Shown: positions 17,129 to 25,992 of the stretch, one piece after another
Numbering within the stretch: position 1 is the first letter of the stretch
How the letters are laid out: every line of letters begins with the position of its first letter
Source of the DNA: Ramlibacter sp.
GTDB taxonomy: Bacteria; Pseudomonadota; Gammaproteobacteria; Burkholderiales; Burkholderiaceae_C
Length of the DNA: 51,579 bases
Reading direction: 5' to 3'
Assembly: GCF_028291745.1 (NCBI RefSeq)
Contig: NZ_JAQGNQ010000024.1
Span: forward strand, 1 to 51,579
Program-made: the position numbers and the translations under genes
Notes under the pieces: model-generated
What the model was told of the DNA's origin: nothing
What the model saw: the letters and a program-made list of their open reading frames with translations, nothing else
Database searches by the model: none

Positions 17129-18004
17129 TTAACGCAGCGGATTTTCCAGCACGCCGATGCCGCCGATCTCGATTCTCACCACGTCGCCCGACTTCAGGTA
17201 CTTGGGCGGCTTGAAGCCGATGCCCACACCGGCGGGCGTGCCGGTGGCGATCAGGTCGCCGGGGTACAGCGTGATGCCCGCCGAGATGCATTCGATCAGC
17301 GTCGGGATGTCGAAGATGAGGTCCTTGGTGTTGGCGTCCTGGCGCAGTTCGCCGTTCACCCAGCACTTCACGTCGGTGTTCTGGCCGTCGCACTCGTCGG
17401 CCGTCACCAGCCACGGGCCCATGGGGCAGAAAGTATCGAAGGACTTGCCCAGCAGCCACTGCGAATGGCGGCCCTGCCAGTCGCGCGCCGTCATGTCGTT
17501 GATGATCGTGTAGCCCCACACGTGCTTCATTGCGTCGGCCGCCTTGATGCCCTTGCCGCCCTGGCCGATCACGACCGTCAGCTCGGCTTCGTAGTCGATC
17601 GCCGTCGACACTTCCGCCGGGAACAGGATGGTGTCGGTCGGGCCGATCACGGATTCGGGCACCTTGGAAAAGATGATCGGATCCTTGGGAATGTCGCCGC
17701 CCGACTTGGCACTGGAGTCGAAGCCGCTACCGGCGAATTCCTTGGCGTGCGCGTGGTAGTTCTTGCCCACGCAGAACACGTTGCGGCGCGGGCGCGGAAT
17801 CGGTGCCAGCAGTTGCACGTCAGCGAGGGCGATCGGCGCGCCGGTGGCCGGCAGTGCACGGCCCGCGGCCTGCGCTTCCACGATGGGCAGCGCACCGAGC
17901 GCGGCCTCCTGCGCGGAGACCTGGAACGGTTCGATCTGGCGGCCATCCTGCGTGACGCGGCCAACGCCCTGTTGGCCCTGGTGACGGTAAGCGGCGATTT
18001 TCAT
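17129..18004 (-). CDS. Fumarylacetoacetate hydrolase-family protein
   Basis: 291 residues from the ATG at 18004 (MKIAAYRHQGQQ). The FAH-fold C-terminal domain begins near FCVGKNYHAHAKEF; metal ligands are expected in STAIDYEAELTVVIG and the following INDMTARDWQ segment, and GDLIATGTPAGVG closes the active site. Such enzymes cleave C-C bonds or isomerise acylpyruvates and 2-hydroxymuconate-type intermediates in aromatic degradation. The exact substrate cannot be told. It is divergent from two TctC binding-protein genes, so it may degrade the acid that they capture. Confidence 0.9.
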   Translation of the reverse strand: MKIAAYRHQGQQGVGRVTQDGRQIEPFQVSAQEAALGALPIVEAQAAGRALPATGAPIALADVQLLAPIPRPRRNVFCVGKNYHAHAKEFAGSGFDSSAKSGGDIPKDPIIFSKVPESVIGPTDTILFPAEVSTAIDYEAELTVVIGQGGKGIKAADAMKHVWGYTIINDMTARDWQGRHSQWLLGKSFDTFCPMGPWLVTADECDGQNTDVKCWVNGELRQDANTKDLIFDIPTLIECISAGITLYPGDLIATGTPAGVGIGFKPPKYLKSGDVVRIEIGGIGVLENPLR

Positions 18005-18078
18005 GGGGAAAACTCTCTTTTGCGCCAAAATCAGCGCGCAGTAGCATGCTAACAAAACGTCACTCAGGAGTTTCCCGG

Positions 18079-19044
18079 ATGTATCGTCGATTTTTTCTCG
18101 CTGCGGGCTTTCTTTCCGCAGCTGGCCTGGCCGTTGCGCAGTCCGCGTACCCGACCAGGCCGATCACGATGATCGTGCCCTTCCCGCCCGGGGGCCTGGC
18201 CGACATCGTGGGCCGGCCGATGGCGGAGGCCATGACGCGCAATCTGGGCCAACCGGTGGTGGTCGACAACAAGGGCGGCGCCGGTGGCGGCATCGGCATG
18301 GCGCAGGTCGCCAAGTCCGCACCGGACGGCTACACGATCCTGATGGCCCTTTCTTCTTACAGCGTGCTGCCGGAGGCCGACGCAATCCTCGGCCGGCCGC
18401 AGATGTACTCGTACGCTTCGCTGCGCCCCATTGCCCGCGTCACGGCCGACCCGACGGTGCTGGCCGTGCGCGCGGACGCACCGTGGAAGACAGTGAAGGA
18501 TTTCGTCGAGGACGCCCGCAAGCGCCCGGGCGCCATCAACTTCGGCTCGTCCGGTAACTACGGAACCATGCACGTGCCGATGGAGATCCTCAAGCAGGTG
18601 GCCAACGTGCGCATGACGCACATCCCGTACACGGGCGCCGGCCCGGCCGTGGTCGCGCTGCTCAGCGGCCAGGTTGACGCGGTGGCCTCCGGCCCGGCGA
18701 CGGTGCTGCAGCACGTCAAGGCCGGCAAGCTGCGCGTGCTGGCGCACTGGGGCACCACGCGCCTCGATGCGCTGCCCGACGTGCCCTCGCTCAAGCAGGC
18801 CGGCTACAACGCCGAATACGCGCAGTGGTCCGGGGTGTTCGTGCCGGCCGGCACGCCCGAGCCGGTGGTGCAGCGCCTGCGCGCGGCCGTGCGCGCCGCC
18901 GCCAACGACCCGAAGGTGAAGGAGGCGATCCTCGCCGCCGGCAGCCCGGTGCTCTACGAGGACACGCCCGACTTCGAGAAGTACGTGCAGAGCGACGTGC
19001 ATCGCATGCGCGATGTGGTCAAGAAGATCGGCAAGGTCGAATGA
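18079..19044 (+). CDS. Tripartite tricarboxylate transporter (TctC/Bug) substrate-binding protein
   Basis: 321 residues from the ATG at 18079 with AGGAG upstream. Signal peptide ends near LAVAQ; the mature chain opens with SAYPTRPITMIVPFPPGG, the Bug-family N-terminal motif, followed by NKGGAGGGIGMAQVAKS and PDGYTI. Bug proteins bind organic acids in the periplasm for TctAB-type transporters; no TctA or TctB membrane subunit lies nearby, as is common for the many orphan Bug genes of Burkholderiales. A second Bug gene follows after 14 bases. Confidence 0.94.
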   Translation: MYRRFFLAAGFLSAAGLAVAQSAYPTRPITMIVPFPPGGLADIVGRPMAEAMTRNLGQPVVVDNKGGAGGGIGMAQVAKSAPDGYTILMALSSYSVLPEADAILGRPQMYSYASLRPIARVTADPTVLAVRADAPWKTVKDFVEDARKRPGAINFGSSGNYGTMHVPMEILKQVANVRMTHIPYTGAGPAVVALLSGQVDAVASGPATVLQHVKAGKLRVLAHWGTTRLDALPDVPSLKQAGYNAEYAQWSGVFVPAGTPEPVVQRLRAAVRAAANDPKVKEAILAAGSPVLYEDTPDFEKYVQSDVHRMRDVVKKIGKVE

Positions 19045-19058
19045 TTCCCGGAGGCTCC

Positions 19059-20039
19059 ATGAAGCGCCAACAGTTCGTCCGCTCCCTGCTTGCCATCGCC
19101 TGCGCGGGCGCTCTGATGCATGCGCTGCCGGCAGCCGCGCAGAAGTACCCCGACCGGCCGGTGCGGATCATCGTGCCGTTCGCGGTCGGTGGTCCGGCGG
19201 ACGTGTTCGCCCGCTTCATCGCGCAACGCCTGCCCGACCAGGTGGGCGGCACCTTCGTGGTGGAGAACAGGCCCGGGGCCGGCGCCGTGATCGGCACCGA
19301 CCAGGTCGCCAAGTCGGCGCCCGACGGCTACACGCTGCTGCTGATGTCCAACACGCAGACGGTCAACGAGACGCTGCTGCAGAACAAGCCCTACGACCTG
19401 TTGCGCGACTTCGTGGGCGTGGCGCCGATCAACTATTCGGATCTCGTGCTGGTCGCGCATCCCTCGGCCGGCATCGGCAACATCCAGGAGCTGCTCCAGA
19501 AGGCCAAGGCCCACCCGGGCAAGTTGACGTACGCGTCCTCCGGCACCGGCACGCCGTACCACATGGCCGGCGAACTGTTCAAGGCGATGTCGGATACCAA
19601 GATCCTCCACATCCCGTATCGCGGCAGTTCGGCTGCGCGCACCGACGTGCTCGGTGGCCAGGTCGACCTGATGTTCGATGCGGTCACGACCATGACCGAG
19701 CACATCAAGGCCGGCAAGGTGAAGGCCATCGCCACCACGGGCACGAAGCGCTCCGCGGTGTTGCCCGACGTGCCCACCGTCAGCGAGTCCGGGGTGAAGG
19801 GCTACGAGGCCACGATCTGGCTCGGACTGATGGCGCCCAAGGGCACGCCGCCGGCGATCGTCAATCGCCTGAACGAGGCAGTGAGCAAGATCGTGAGGGA
19901 GCCGGACCTGCAGCAGAACTGGGCCAGGCAGGGCGCCGTGCCCCTGGTGATGAACCCGCAGGAATTCGACAAGTACCTGCGCGCCGACGTCCAGAAGTGG
20001 GCGAAGGTGATCAAGACCGCGAACATCAAGGCCGACTGA
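19059..20039 (+). CDS. Second TctC/Bug substrate-binding protein
   Basis: 326 residues from the ATG at 19059, with GGAGG upstream. The signal peptide ends near ALPAAAQ, then KYPDRPVRIIVPFAVGGPAD, NRPGAGAVIGTDQVAKS and PDGYTLLLMS, all Bug motifs. It is clearly related to, but diverged from, its upstream neighbour, so the pair probably binds different acids. Its TGA stop is followed at once by the ATG of the ModA-like gene, implying one transcript for all three. Confidence 0.94.
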   Translation: MKRQQFVRSLLAIACAGALMHALPAAAQKYPDRPVRIIVPFAVGGPADVFARFIAQRLPDQVGGTFVVENRPGAGAVIGTDQVAKSAPDGYTLLLMSNTQTVNETLLQNKPYDLLRDFVGVAPINYSDLVLVAHPSAGIGNIQELLQKAKAHPGKLTYASSGTGTPYHMAGELFKAMSDTKILHIPYRGSSAARTDVLGGQVDLMFDAVTTMTEHIKAGKVKAIATTGTKRSAVLPDVPTVSESGVKGYEATIWLGLMAPKGTPPAIVNRLNEAVSKIVREPDLQQNWARQGAVPLVMNPQEFDKYLRADVQKWAKVIKTANIKAD

Positions 20040-20735
20040 ATGTCCAGAACCCTGCATTTCCTCAGCGGCGGCGCCGCGCAAGGCCTCGTGAGCCGGCTGC
20101 AAGCCGCCTTCGAACAACAGCACGATTGCCGCCTGCAAGGCACCTACGGTGCCGTGGGACTGATGCGCGAGAAGCTGATCGCCGGCGATCCGTGCGACGT
20201 GTTGATCCTCAGCGAGGCCCTGATCACGGGCCTGGTCAAGGATGGCCGCGCCGATCCGGCGACGCCCCGCTCGCTCGGCGGCGTGAAGACCGGCCTCGCC
20301 GTCAAGGAAGGCCAGCCCGCGGTGGACATCCGCGGCCCCGAGGAGCTGAAGGCGCTGCTGCAACGCGCAAGCGCCATCTACTTCCCCGACCCGGCGAAGG
20401 CCACCGCCGGCATCCACTTCATGAAGGTGCTGCAGGCGCTCGGCCTGGCCGACGATGCCCGCAAGCTGCGCATGTTCCCGAACGGGGCGACCGCCATGGC
20501 GGCCCTGGCGCAGGCGCCCGAGGCGGACGCGGTGGGCTGCACGCAGATCAGCGAAATCCTGATCACGCCGGGCGTGCGACTGACCGGGCTGTTGCCGCCG
20601 CCGCATGAATTGACCACGACGTACACGGCGGCGGTGACCAGCGATGCGAGCGAACCGGAGCTCGCGCGCGCGCTGGTCGCGGCGCTGGCGTCGAGCGAGG
20701 CTGCGGCCACTCGGCGGGAGTGCGGGTTCGAGTGA
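20040..20735 (+). CDS. ModA-like substrate-binding domain protein without signal peptide
   Basis: 231 residues starting MSRTLHFLSGGAAQG directly after the previous stop. The fold is that of ModA/periplasmic-binding-protein type 2 (GDPCDVLILSEALI, IYFPDPAKATAGIHFMKVL, AVGCTQISEI). Unlike true molybdate-binding proteins it shows no signal peptide, and no modB or modC is nearby. It may act in the cytoplasm as a ligand sensor or carry a binding domain re-used for another purpose. Its translational coupling to two Bug genes suggests a link to the same acid-uptake pathway. Confidence 0.8.
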   Translation: MSRTLHFLSGGAAQGLVSRLQAAFEQQHDCRLQGTYGAVGLMREKLIAGDPCDVLILSEALITGLVKDGRADPATPRSLGGVKTGLAVKEGQPAVDIRGPEELKALLQRASAIYFPDPAKATAGIHFMKVLQALGLADDARKLRMFPNGATAMAALAQAPEADAVGCTQISEILITPGVRLTGLLPPPHELTTTYTAAVTSDASEPELARALVAALASSEAAATRRECGFE

Positions 20736-20757
20736 GGGAAGTCAGCGCGGGCGGGTG

Positions 20758-20843
20758 GATGTCATCCCGGGCTTGACCCGGGATCCATGACAGCGCGGAA
20801 TCCAGCGCCGCGTGGATTGCGGGTCAAGCCCGCAATGACATCC
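20758..20843. repeat. Dispersed palindromic repeat, copy 1
   Basis: ATGTCATCCCGGGCTTGACC is the left end and GGTCAAGCCCGCAATGACAT the right end of an 86-base unit containing two smaller palindromes (CCCGGGCTTGACCCGGG and GCGGGTCAAGCCCGC). The same unit recurs at 34163 and 42402. A decayed half unit ending CGCAATGACAT continues to about 20871. It sits between the convergent ModA-like gene and htpG. Confidence 0.85.
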
Positions 20844-20892
20844 TTCGTTGCGGGCCGAACCGCAATGACATGATCCACCTGGACGCGGTGAT

Positions 20893-22803
20893 CTACGCCA
20901 GCAGCGCGTTCACCCGTTTCACATAAGCCGCCGGGTCCTCCGGCAGGCCGCCTTCGGCGAGCAGCGCCTGGTCGAACAGGATGTGCGCCAGGTCGTTGAA
21001 GTTCGGCGAGCCTTCGAGCTTGCGCACCAGCGGGTGCGAGGCGTTGACTTCCAGCACCGGCTTCGCGTCCGGTGCCTTCTGCCCGGACTGCTTCAACAGC
21101 CGCGCGAGCTGCAGGCTCACCCCGCCATCGGTGACCACCAGGCAGGCGGGTGAATCGACCAGCCGCGTGGTGACGCGCACGTCCTGCGCCTTGTCCTTCA
21201 GCGCCTCCTTCAGCCGCGCCAGGACCGGCTTGAAGGACTCGGCGGCTTCTTCCGCCGCCTTCTTCTCCGACTCGTCCTGCAGCTTGCCCAGGTCCACCTG
21301 CCCCTTGGCGACCGATTGCAGCGGCGTGCCGTCGAACTCGGTCAGGTACGACAGTGCCCACTCGTCGACCCGGTCCGTCATGAACAGCACCTCGATGCCC
21401 TTCTTGCGGAAGATCTCGAGCTGCGGGCTGTGCGCCGCCGCGGCTTGGGTCTCGCCGGTGATGTAGTAGATCGCGTCCTGGCCTTCCTTCATCCGCGCCT
21501 TGTAGTCGGCCAGCGAGACCGAGGCGGTGTCGCTCTGGGTCGAGGCAAAGCGCAGCAGGCCGGCGATGCGATCGCGGTTGGCCGGGTCTTCGCCCAAACC
21601 CTCCTTCAGCACGGCGCCAAATTCGGCCTGGAACTTCGCGAAGCGGCCCTTGTCCTCGGCGCTTGCCGCTTCGTCCTTCTCCGACTTCGCAAGGTCTTCG
21701 AGCATCGCCAGCACGCGCCGCGTGTTGCCTTCGCGGATCGCCTTCACGTCGCGGCTTTCCTGCAGCAGTTCGCGGCTGACGTTCAAGGGCAGGTCGGCCG
21801 AATCGATCACGCCCTTGACGAAGCGCAGGTACGCGGGCAGCAGCGCCTCGGCGTCGTCCATGATGAACACGCGCTTGACGTACAGCTTCACGCCGGCGGC
21901 CTTCTCGCGGTTCCACAGGTCGAAGGGCGCGCGCCCCGGCACGAACAGCAGTTGCGTGTACTCGGTGCTGCCCTCCACGCGGTTGTGGCTCCAGGCAAGC
22001 GCGTCTTCGTAGTCGTGGCTGATTGCCTTGTAGAACTCCTGGTACTGCTCCGGCGTGATGTCCTTCTTCGCGCGGGTCCACAGCGCGGTCGCCTGGTTGA
22101 CGGTCTCCCACTCGCCGGTCAGCACGTGCTCGCCGGGCTTTCCCTCCTCGCCTTCCTTCCATTCCTCCTTGCGCATCAGGATGGGCAGCGAGATGTGGTC
22201 GGAGTACTTGCCGATGATGGACTTGAGCTTCCAGCTGGAGAGATAGTCCTGCGCGTCCTCGCGCAGATGCAGGGTCACGCTGGTGCCCCGCTGCGCGCGC
22301 ACCATGGTCTCGACCTCGAAGTCGCCGGCGCCGCCACTCACCCAGCGCACGCCCTCCGCGGGCGGCAAGCCGGCGCGGCGCGATTCGACGGCGATCTTGT
22401 CGGCGACGATGAAGCCCGAATAGAAGCCGACGCCGAACTGTCCGATCAACTGCGCATCGGACTTCTGGTCGCCCGAGAGGCGGTTCATGAACTCGCGCGT
22501 GCCGCTCTTGGCGATCGTGCCCAGGTTGTCGATGGCCTCCTGCTGCGACAGGCCGATGCCGTTGTCGGCAATGGTCAGCGTGCGGGCCTCGGGGTCGAAG
22601 CTCACGCGCACTTCGAGATTGGGCGCATCCTCGTACAGCGCGGAGTTGTGCAGCGCCTCGAAGCGCAGCTTGTCGCAGGCGTCCGACGCGTTGGAGATCA
22701 GCTCCCGCAGGAAGATCTCCTTGTTGGAGTAAAGGGCGTGGGTGACGAGGTGCAGCAGTTGTGCAACCTCGGCCTGGAAGGAGAGAGTCTGTTTCTGGCT
22801 CAT
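20893..22803 (-). CDS. htpG: Molecular chaperone HtpG (Hsp90)
   Basis: 636 residues starting [19 protein letters not shown]. Cytoplasmic Hsp90 chaperone. The GHKL ATPase domain occupies about 1-230 ([45 protein letters not shown]), followed by the middle and C-terminal dimerisation domains. Length is typical. The upstream DNA on the minus strand carries a good sigma-32 type promoter, consistent with heat-shock control. The 3' side faces the palindromic repeat. Confidence 0.98.
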   Translation of the reverse strand: MSQKQTLSFQAEVAQLLHLVTHALYSNKEIFLRELISNASDACDKLRFEALHNSALYEDAPNLEVRVSFDPEARTLTIADNGIGLSQQEAIDNLGTIAKSGTREFMNRLSGDQKSDAQLIGQFGVGFYSGFIVADKIAVESRRAGLPPAEGVRWVSGGAGDFEVETMVRAQRGTSVTLHLREDAQDYLSSWKLKSIIGKYSDHISLPILMRKEEWKEGEEGKPGEHVLTGEWETVNQATALWTRAKKDITPEQYQEFYKAISHDYEDALAWSHNRVEGSTEYTQLLFVPGRAPFDLWNREKAAGVKLYVKRVFIMDDAEALLPAYLRFVKGVIDSADLPLNVSRELLQESRDVKAIREGNTRRVLAMLEDLAKSEKDEAASAEDKGRFAKFQAEFGAVLKEGLGEDPANRDRIAGLLRFASTQSDTASVSLADYKARMKEGQDAIYYITGETQAAAAHSPQLEIFRKKGIEVLFMTDRVDEWALSYLTEFDGTPLQSVAKGQVDLGKLQDESEKKAAEEAAESFKPVLARLKEALKDKAQDVRVTTRLVDSPACLVVTDGGVSLQLARLLKQSGQKAPDAKPVLEVNASHPLVRKLEGSPNFNDLAHILFDQALLAEGGLPEDPAAYVKRVNALLA

Positions 22804-22832
22804 GGCGTGTGGTCCGGATGCAGCGCACGAGC

Positions 22833-22858
22833 TAGGGGCAGCCCGTGAACATTTCAAG
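22833..22858 (-). promoter_or_regulatory. Sigma-32 (heat-shock) promoter of htpG
   Basis: On the minus strand CTTGAAA (plus 22852-22858) and CCCCTA (plus 22833-22838) are separated by 13 bases, close to the sigma-32 consensus CTTGAAA-N13-15-CCCCATNT, and lie about 30 bases before the htpG start codon. Confidence 0.65.
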
Positions 22859-22964
22859 GCGGGTGATGCTACTGCACCACCGCGTGAACTATTCGAGGTT
22901 TCCTGCTCAGTTGCGGCTGCGGTCCTGCTTGGAGCCGTGCAACCGCTGGTTACAGTGCTGACAT

Positions 22965-23159
22965 ATGAGGATCGAGCTGCCTTCCACTTCCTGGGCCGAC
23001 ACGGTGCACCGCGCCGAGGACGACGCGCACACCCTGACGATGGCTGCGGCGCAGCCGGCGCTCGACTGGTTTGCCGGCGCCTGGTCCGCGAACTGCGGCC
23101 TCAGCCAGCGGGTGGAAGTGGCCGCGGGCGAGCCGCTGGTCCTCACGCTCACCCTCTGA
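22965..23159 (+). CDS. Possible small protein (64 aa)
   Basis: Open frame starting [15 protein letters not shown], divergent from htpG. It lacks an obvious ribosome site (ACATATGAGG), but lies in a gap with no competing gene and shows no sign of being a mirror of a coding strand. No domain recognised. Could be non-coding. Confidence 0.4.
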   Translation: MRIELPSTSWADTVHRAEDDAHTLTMAAAQPALDWFAGAWSANCGLSQRVEVAAGEPLVLTLTL

Positions 23160-23180
23160 GGGCCGCGCCCTGCGCCAGCC

Positions 23181-23930
23181 TCAGAACTCGTATTCGACCT
23201 GCAGCCGCAGGGTGTTGCGCGGCGAACCGTGGGTGATCCCGAACAGTGCGCCGGCGTTGTACTTGACGTCGTGCCCTGCGAGCTTGACCTCGCCGAACAC
23301 CGCCGGACCCAGGATGTGCGACTGGTCCGAAGTGTTTTCCCAGTGGTCCCACCGCCCCACGTCCCCGAAGCCCTGCGCGCCGAAGTCCAGTTCAGGGTGC
23401 CAGCGATAGCGCAGCTGCCACTGGTAGCCCAGGTCCGCGCGTAGCTGTGGCACCGCGCGCGTCTGCTTCTCGATCAGCACGTTGACGTTGGCCGTCCACT
23501 TGCTGCCGATGTCGGCCTGGAACAGCGGACCCCACCGGTACTGGTAGCCTGCGCTGCGTTCGCGCGGGCGCTCGATCTCCAGCAGGAAGCCGACGTCGAC
23601 CGGGTACTTGCCGGTCTCGGTGAACTGGAAGCGGTTCTCCCATTCCCAGGCGTCGAAGCCATGCTGCTCGCCGGGCTGCTTTTGCCACGCCGCCGCGAGC
23701 TCGGTGAACCAGTGGCTGTTGACGCCGTACCCTATGCTGAGGATCTCCTCGCTGACGCGCGTTCCGTCGCGTAGCTTGGACGATCCGGCGCGGAGCTCGA
23801 TCTCCTTCTCGCCCGCCTCGACGACCGCCGGGAAGACCTGGTCGGCCGGTCCGGCCACCGCTGGCAGCGCGGCGGCCAGCACAACGCCGGCGAATGCTGA
23901 CAGGACGATCTGGCGTACAGCGTTGCTCAT
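23181..23930 (-). CDS. Putative outer-membrane beta-barrel protein of an iron-uptake operon
   Basis: 249 residues. Signal peptide ends near PAVAG; the rest alternates polar and aromatic/hydrophobic residues in short strands, with WFTELAAAWQKQ, WEWENRFQFTETGKY and a final aromatic F (LRLQVEYEF), the C-terminal Phe signature of outer-membrane barrels. I do not recognise a named family beyond this. It is the third gene after a cupredoxin and an FTR1 permease, so an outer-membrane role in metal uptake is inferred from position. Confidence 0.8.
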   Translation of the reverse strand: MSNAVRQIVLSAFAGVVLAAALPAVAGPADQVFPAVVEAGEKEIELRAGSSKLRDGTRVSEEILSIGYGVNSHWFTELAAAWQKQPGEQHGFDAWEWENRFQFTETGKYPVDVGFLLEIERPRERSAGYQYRWGPLFQADIGSKWTANVNVLIEKQTRAVPQLRADLGYQWQLRYRWHPELDFGAQGFGDVGRWDHWENTSDQSHILGPAVFGEVKLAGHDVKYNAGALFGITHGSPRNTLRLQVEYEF

Positions 23931-23969
23931 TCAAGCGGCTCCGGTTGTTACTGTTGGGATGACCCGAGC

Positions 23970-24785
23970 CTACGACGAGCGTACGGCTGGGCGCAATATG
24001 CGCGTGCCCGCATAGATCACGGCGAGCACCAGCAGGTACGCCCCCAATTGCGCTGCCGATGGCCGCGCGTCGTAGCCCACGAGGGCGTGCAGCAGGGTGC
24101 CAAGCGCGGAGTCCGGTGCCACTGCCGCAGAGGTGTCCCACAACGGCGCCGTTCCGCGTTCGATGAAGCCGGCCTGCGCCAGCGACTTCGTGAGCTGGCT
24201 CGCGAGCGAACCGGCAAGCAGCGCGATCAGCAGGTTGGTGGCCGTGAACACGTGCCGCGCTGGCAGCCGCGCAAGACCGCCGTAGATGGCAAGCCCCGCA
24301 CCCGCGCCGGCCAACACGCCCACCGTGCAGAACACGGCCACCTCGCCGAGGGAGAGGGGCGATCCCGAGACGATGCCGCCGACGAACAACACCGTCTCGG
24401 CGCCCTCGCGCAGCACCGCGAGCGCGACCGCCACCGTGAGCGCCCAGGGCCTGCGCTGGCCGTCCTGCACCGACACGCCCAAGGCGCGGGCCTGCTGCAC
24501 CATCTCGCGCGAATGGGTGCTGACCCAGATGCAATGCCACAACAGCATGGTCAGGGCCACGGCCAGCACGCCGATGTTGATCACGTCCTGGCCGACGCCC
24601 TCGAACAGGCCGCTGATGCGTTCGGCCAGCACGGCGAGCAGCAGCGCGCCGAGGAACCCGGCCGCCACGCCCGCGGCAAGCCAGCGACCGCGGCCGGCCA
24701 GCTGGCGGGTGGCCGCCGCCACGATGCCGACGAACAGCGCCGCCTCGAGCGACTCGCGAAAGACGATCAGCGCAGCAGCGAACAT
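23970..24785 (-). CDS. FTR1-family iron permease
   Basis: 271 residues, seven predicted membrane helices. The two REXXE iron-binding motifs that define the family are present: RESLE at 10-14 and REGAE at 126-130. Related proteins (EfeU, FtrC, yeast Ftr1) import iron across the inner membrane, usually with an oxidising or copper-binding partner. Here the partner is the cupredoxin gene 7 bases upstream. No EfeB-type peroxidase, P19 or polyferredoxin gene is present in the window. Confidence 0.94.
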   Translation of the reverse strand: MFAAALIVFRESLEAALFVGIVAAATRQLAGRGRWLAAGVAAGFLGALLLAVLAERISGLFEGVGQDVINIGVLAVALTMLLWHCIWVSTHSREMVQQARALGVSVQDGQRRPWALTVAVALAVLREGAETVLFVGGIVSGSPLSLGEVAVFCTVGVLAGAGAGLAIYGGLARLPARHVFTATNLLIALLAGSLASQLTKSLAQAGFIERGTAPLWDTSAAVAPDSALGTLLHALVGYDARPSAAQLGAYLLVLAVIYAGTRILRPAVRSS

Positions 24786-24792
24786 GCCGGCC

Positions 24793-25122
24793 CTATTGCG
24801 CCACGAGGACGCCTTGCGCCGTCTTCTGGTTGAAGTCGCCGAAGAATTCGTAGCGGCCCGGGCTGAGCGGCCCGATGAAGATCGTGGCCTTCGCGCCGCC
24901 CGGGATCACCTTCTCGCGGTTGAGGCTGTGGCTCTCGAATTCCTCCGGCGTGCTGTCCTGGTTGTGCACCACCAGCTTGATCCGCGTCCCGGCAGGCACG
25001 GTCAGCTCGACCGGTTCGAAGCGGTGGTTCTTGATGGCCAGCGCGAACTCGGGTGGATCGGCGGCCGCGACGCGGCCGAGGAAGGCCGCGGCAAGGACGA
25101 ACACAGGAAAGAAGCGAGGCAT
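24793..25122 (-). CDS. Periplasmic cupredoxin-domain protein (FtrB/EfeO-N type)
   Basis: 109 residues: signal peptide of about 20 residues, then a single small cupredoxin domain (FALAIKNHRFEPVELTVPAG, FESHSLNREKVIPGG, GRYEFFGDF). Proteins of this type accompany FTR1 permeases and are thought to bind copper or Fe and hand iron to the permease. It is the first gene of the operon and sits directly behind a Fur-box-like sequence. Confidence 0.88.
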   Translation of the reverse strand: MPRFFPVFVLAAAFLGRVAAADPPEFALAIKNHRFEPVELTVPAGTRIKLVVHNQDSTPEEFESHSLNREKVIPGGAKATIFIGPLSPGRYEFFGDFNQKTAQGVLVAQ

Positions 25123-25156
25123 GTGAACTTTTTCAGGATGTCAGAGCGGAGATAGT

Positions 25157-25175
25157 AATGTGAATCACTTGCATT
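25157..25175 (-). promoter_or_regulatory. Candidate Fur box of the iron operon
   Basis: AATGTGAATCACTTGCATT on the plus strand agrees with 14 of 19 positions of the E. coli-type Fur array read as AATGATAATCATTATCATT. It is about 35 bases upstream of the cupredoxin start codon, a suitable place for iron repression. Confidence 0.55.
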
Positions 25176-25401
25176 AGCTATGGGAGAAAGTGCGCACAGC
25201 CAAGTCCCCGCGCAGGCAAGGCCACCGTTTGCCCGATGCATCCTGCCGCTGATCGTCTTACATCTTGTGGTTGCACGGCCGCGCAGGGCGCGGGCGTTGC
25301 AAATTCAACAAGCAGAGCTAGTTTCAGCCCTATGTCTTTGATTTTTCTGACTTCCGGTCTTGCGCAGCCGCGAAGGATTTTCTACAGTCCGTCGCACTTG
25401 T

Positions 25402-25434
25402 TAAGGGATTTGCCTAAACACCCTTACAGTTTTT
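25402..25434 (+). promoter_or_regulatory. Stem-loop plus T-run in the pilus-operon leader
   Basis: TAAGGG at 25402-25407 pairs with CCCTTA at 25421-25426 and TTTTT follows at 25430-25434, ending 20 bases before the first pilus gene. The stem is only 6 bp. It could be an attenuator or the 3' end of an upstream transcript. Confidence 0.3.
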
Positions 25435-25454
25435 GCCCACTGCAAGGAGCTGCC

Positions 25455-25952
25455 ATGCACCGTCTTAGTCTTCTTTCCACCGCCGCTCTCGCGGTCCTCT
25501 TCGCGGCCTTGGCGCCCGCGGCTTCGGCCGCAGGCGTCGACGCGAGCGTCACCGTCAAGGTGAGCCTGACTTCCAAGTGCCAGATCAAGGCCGGCCAGAC
25601 CAACGTGGTCGACTTCGGAACCTATCAGGCCTTCGCCGCCGCGGATGTGACGGGAACGGGCTCGACCGTGACCTTCCAGTGCACCCGCGGCTTCGGCGCC
25701 AGCCCGACCGTGGCGTGGGACGTCGGCACCGACGCGACGGCCGCTGGCGTGGGGGTCATCGCCGGCCTCCAGTACACCTTGAGCGCCACCCCCGGCACCC
25801 GTCTCCCCGGAACGGCGGCCAGCGCGACTACGATCGGTTCCGCCGACGAGGTGCCCGTCGTGCTGAGCGGTACCATGCCCCAGGGTCAGGCCGGTGCCGG
25901 TGCCGGCGGCGCCACCACCACGGCGACCCGTACGTTGACGGTCACCTTCTGA
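25455..25952 (+). CDS. Csu-type pilin (spore coat U domain)
   Basis: 165 residues from the ATG at 25455 with AAGGAG upstream. Signal peptide ends near ASAAG; the mature part is one spore coat U (SCPU) domain with two cysteines (SKCQIKAG, FQCTRGF), a VDFGTYQ segment and a C-terminal TATRTLTVTF donor-type strand. Proteins like this form the shaft of Csu/archaic chaperone-usher pili used in biofilm attachment. First gene of a five-gene operon. Confidence 0.92.
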   Translation: MHRLSLLSTAALAVLFAALAPAASAAGVDASVTVKVSLTSKCQIKAGQTNVVDFGTYQAFAAADVTGTGSTVTFQCTRGFGASPTVAWDVGTDATAAGVGVIAGLQYTLSATPGTRLPGTAASATTIGSADEVPVVLSGTMPQGQAGAGAGGATTTATRTLTVTF

Positions 25953-25992
25953 TCGCAACCCTCGGCTGCGCCGGGCGCTGCTCCGGAACGAA

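Larger units (their letters stand above)
25123..25454. other. Divergent control region between iron-uptake and pilus operons
   Basis: 332 bases without a gene. It holds the Fur-box-like site (25157-25175) next to the iron operon, an AT-richer stretch around 25310-25440 unlike the surrounding GC-rich DNA, and a small stem-loop followed by a T-run (25402-25434) just before the pilus operon. No protein-coding frame here is convincing. Confidence 0.6.
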
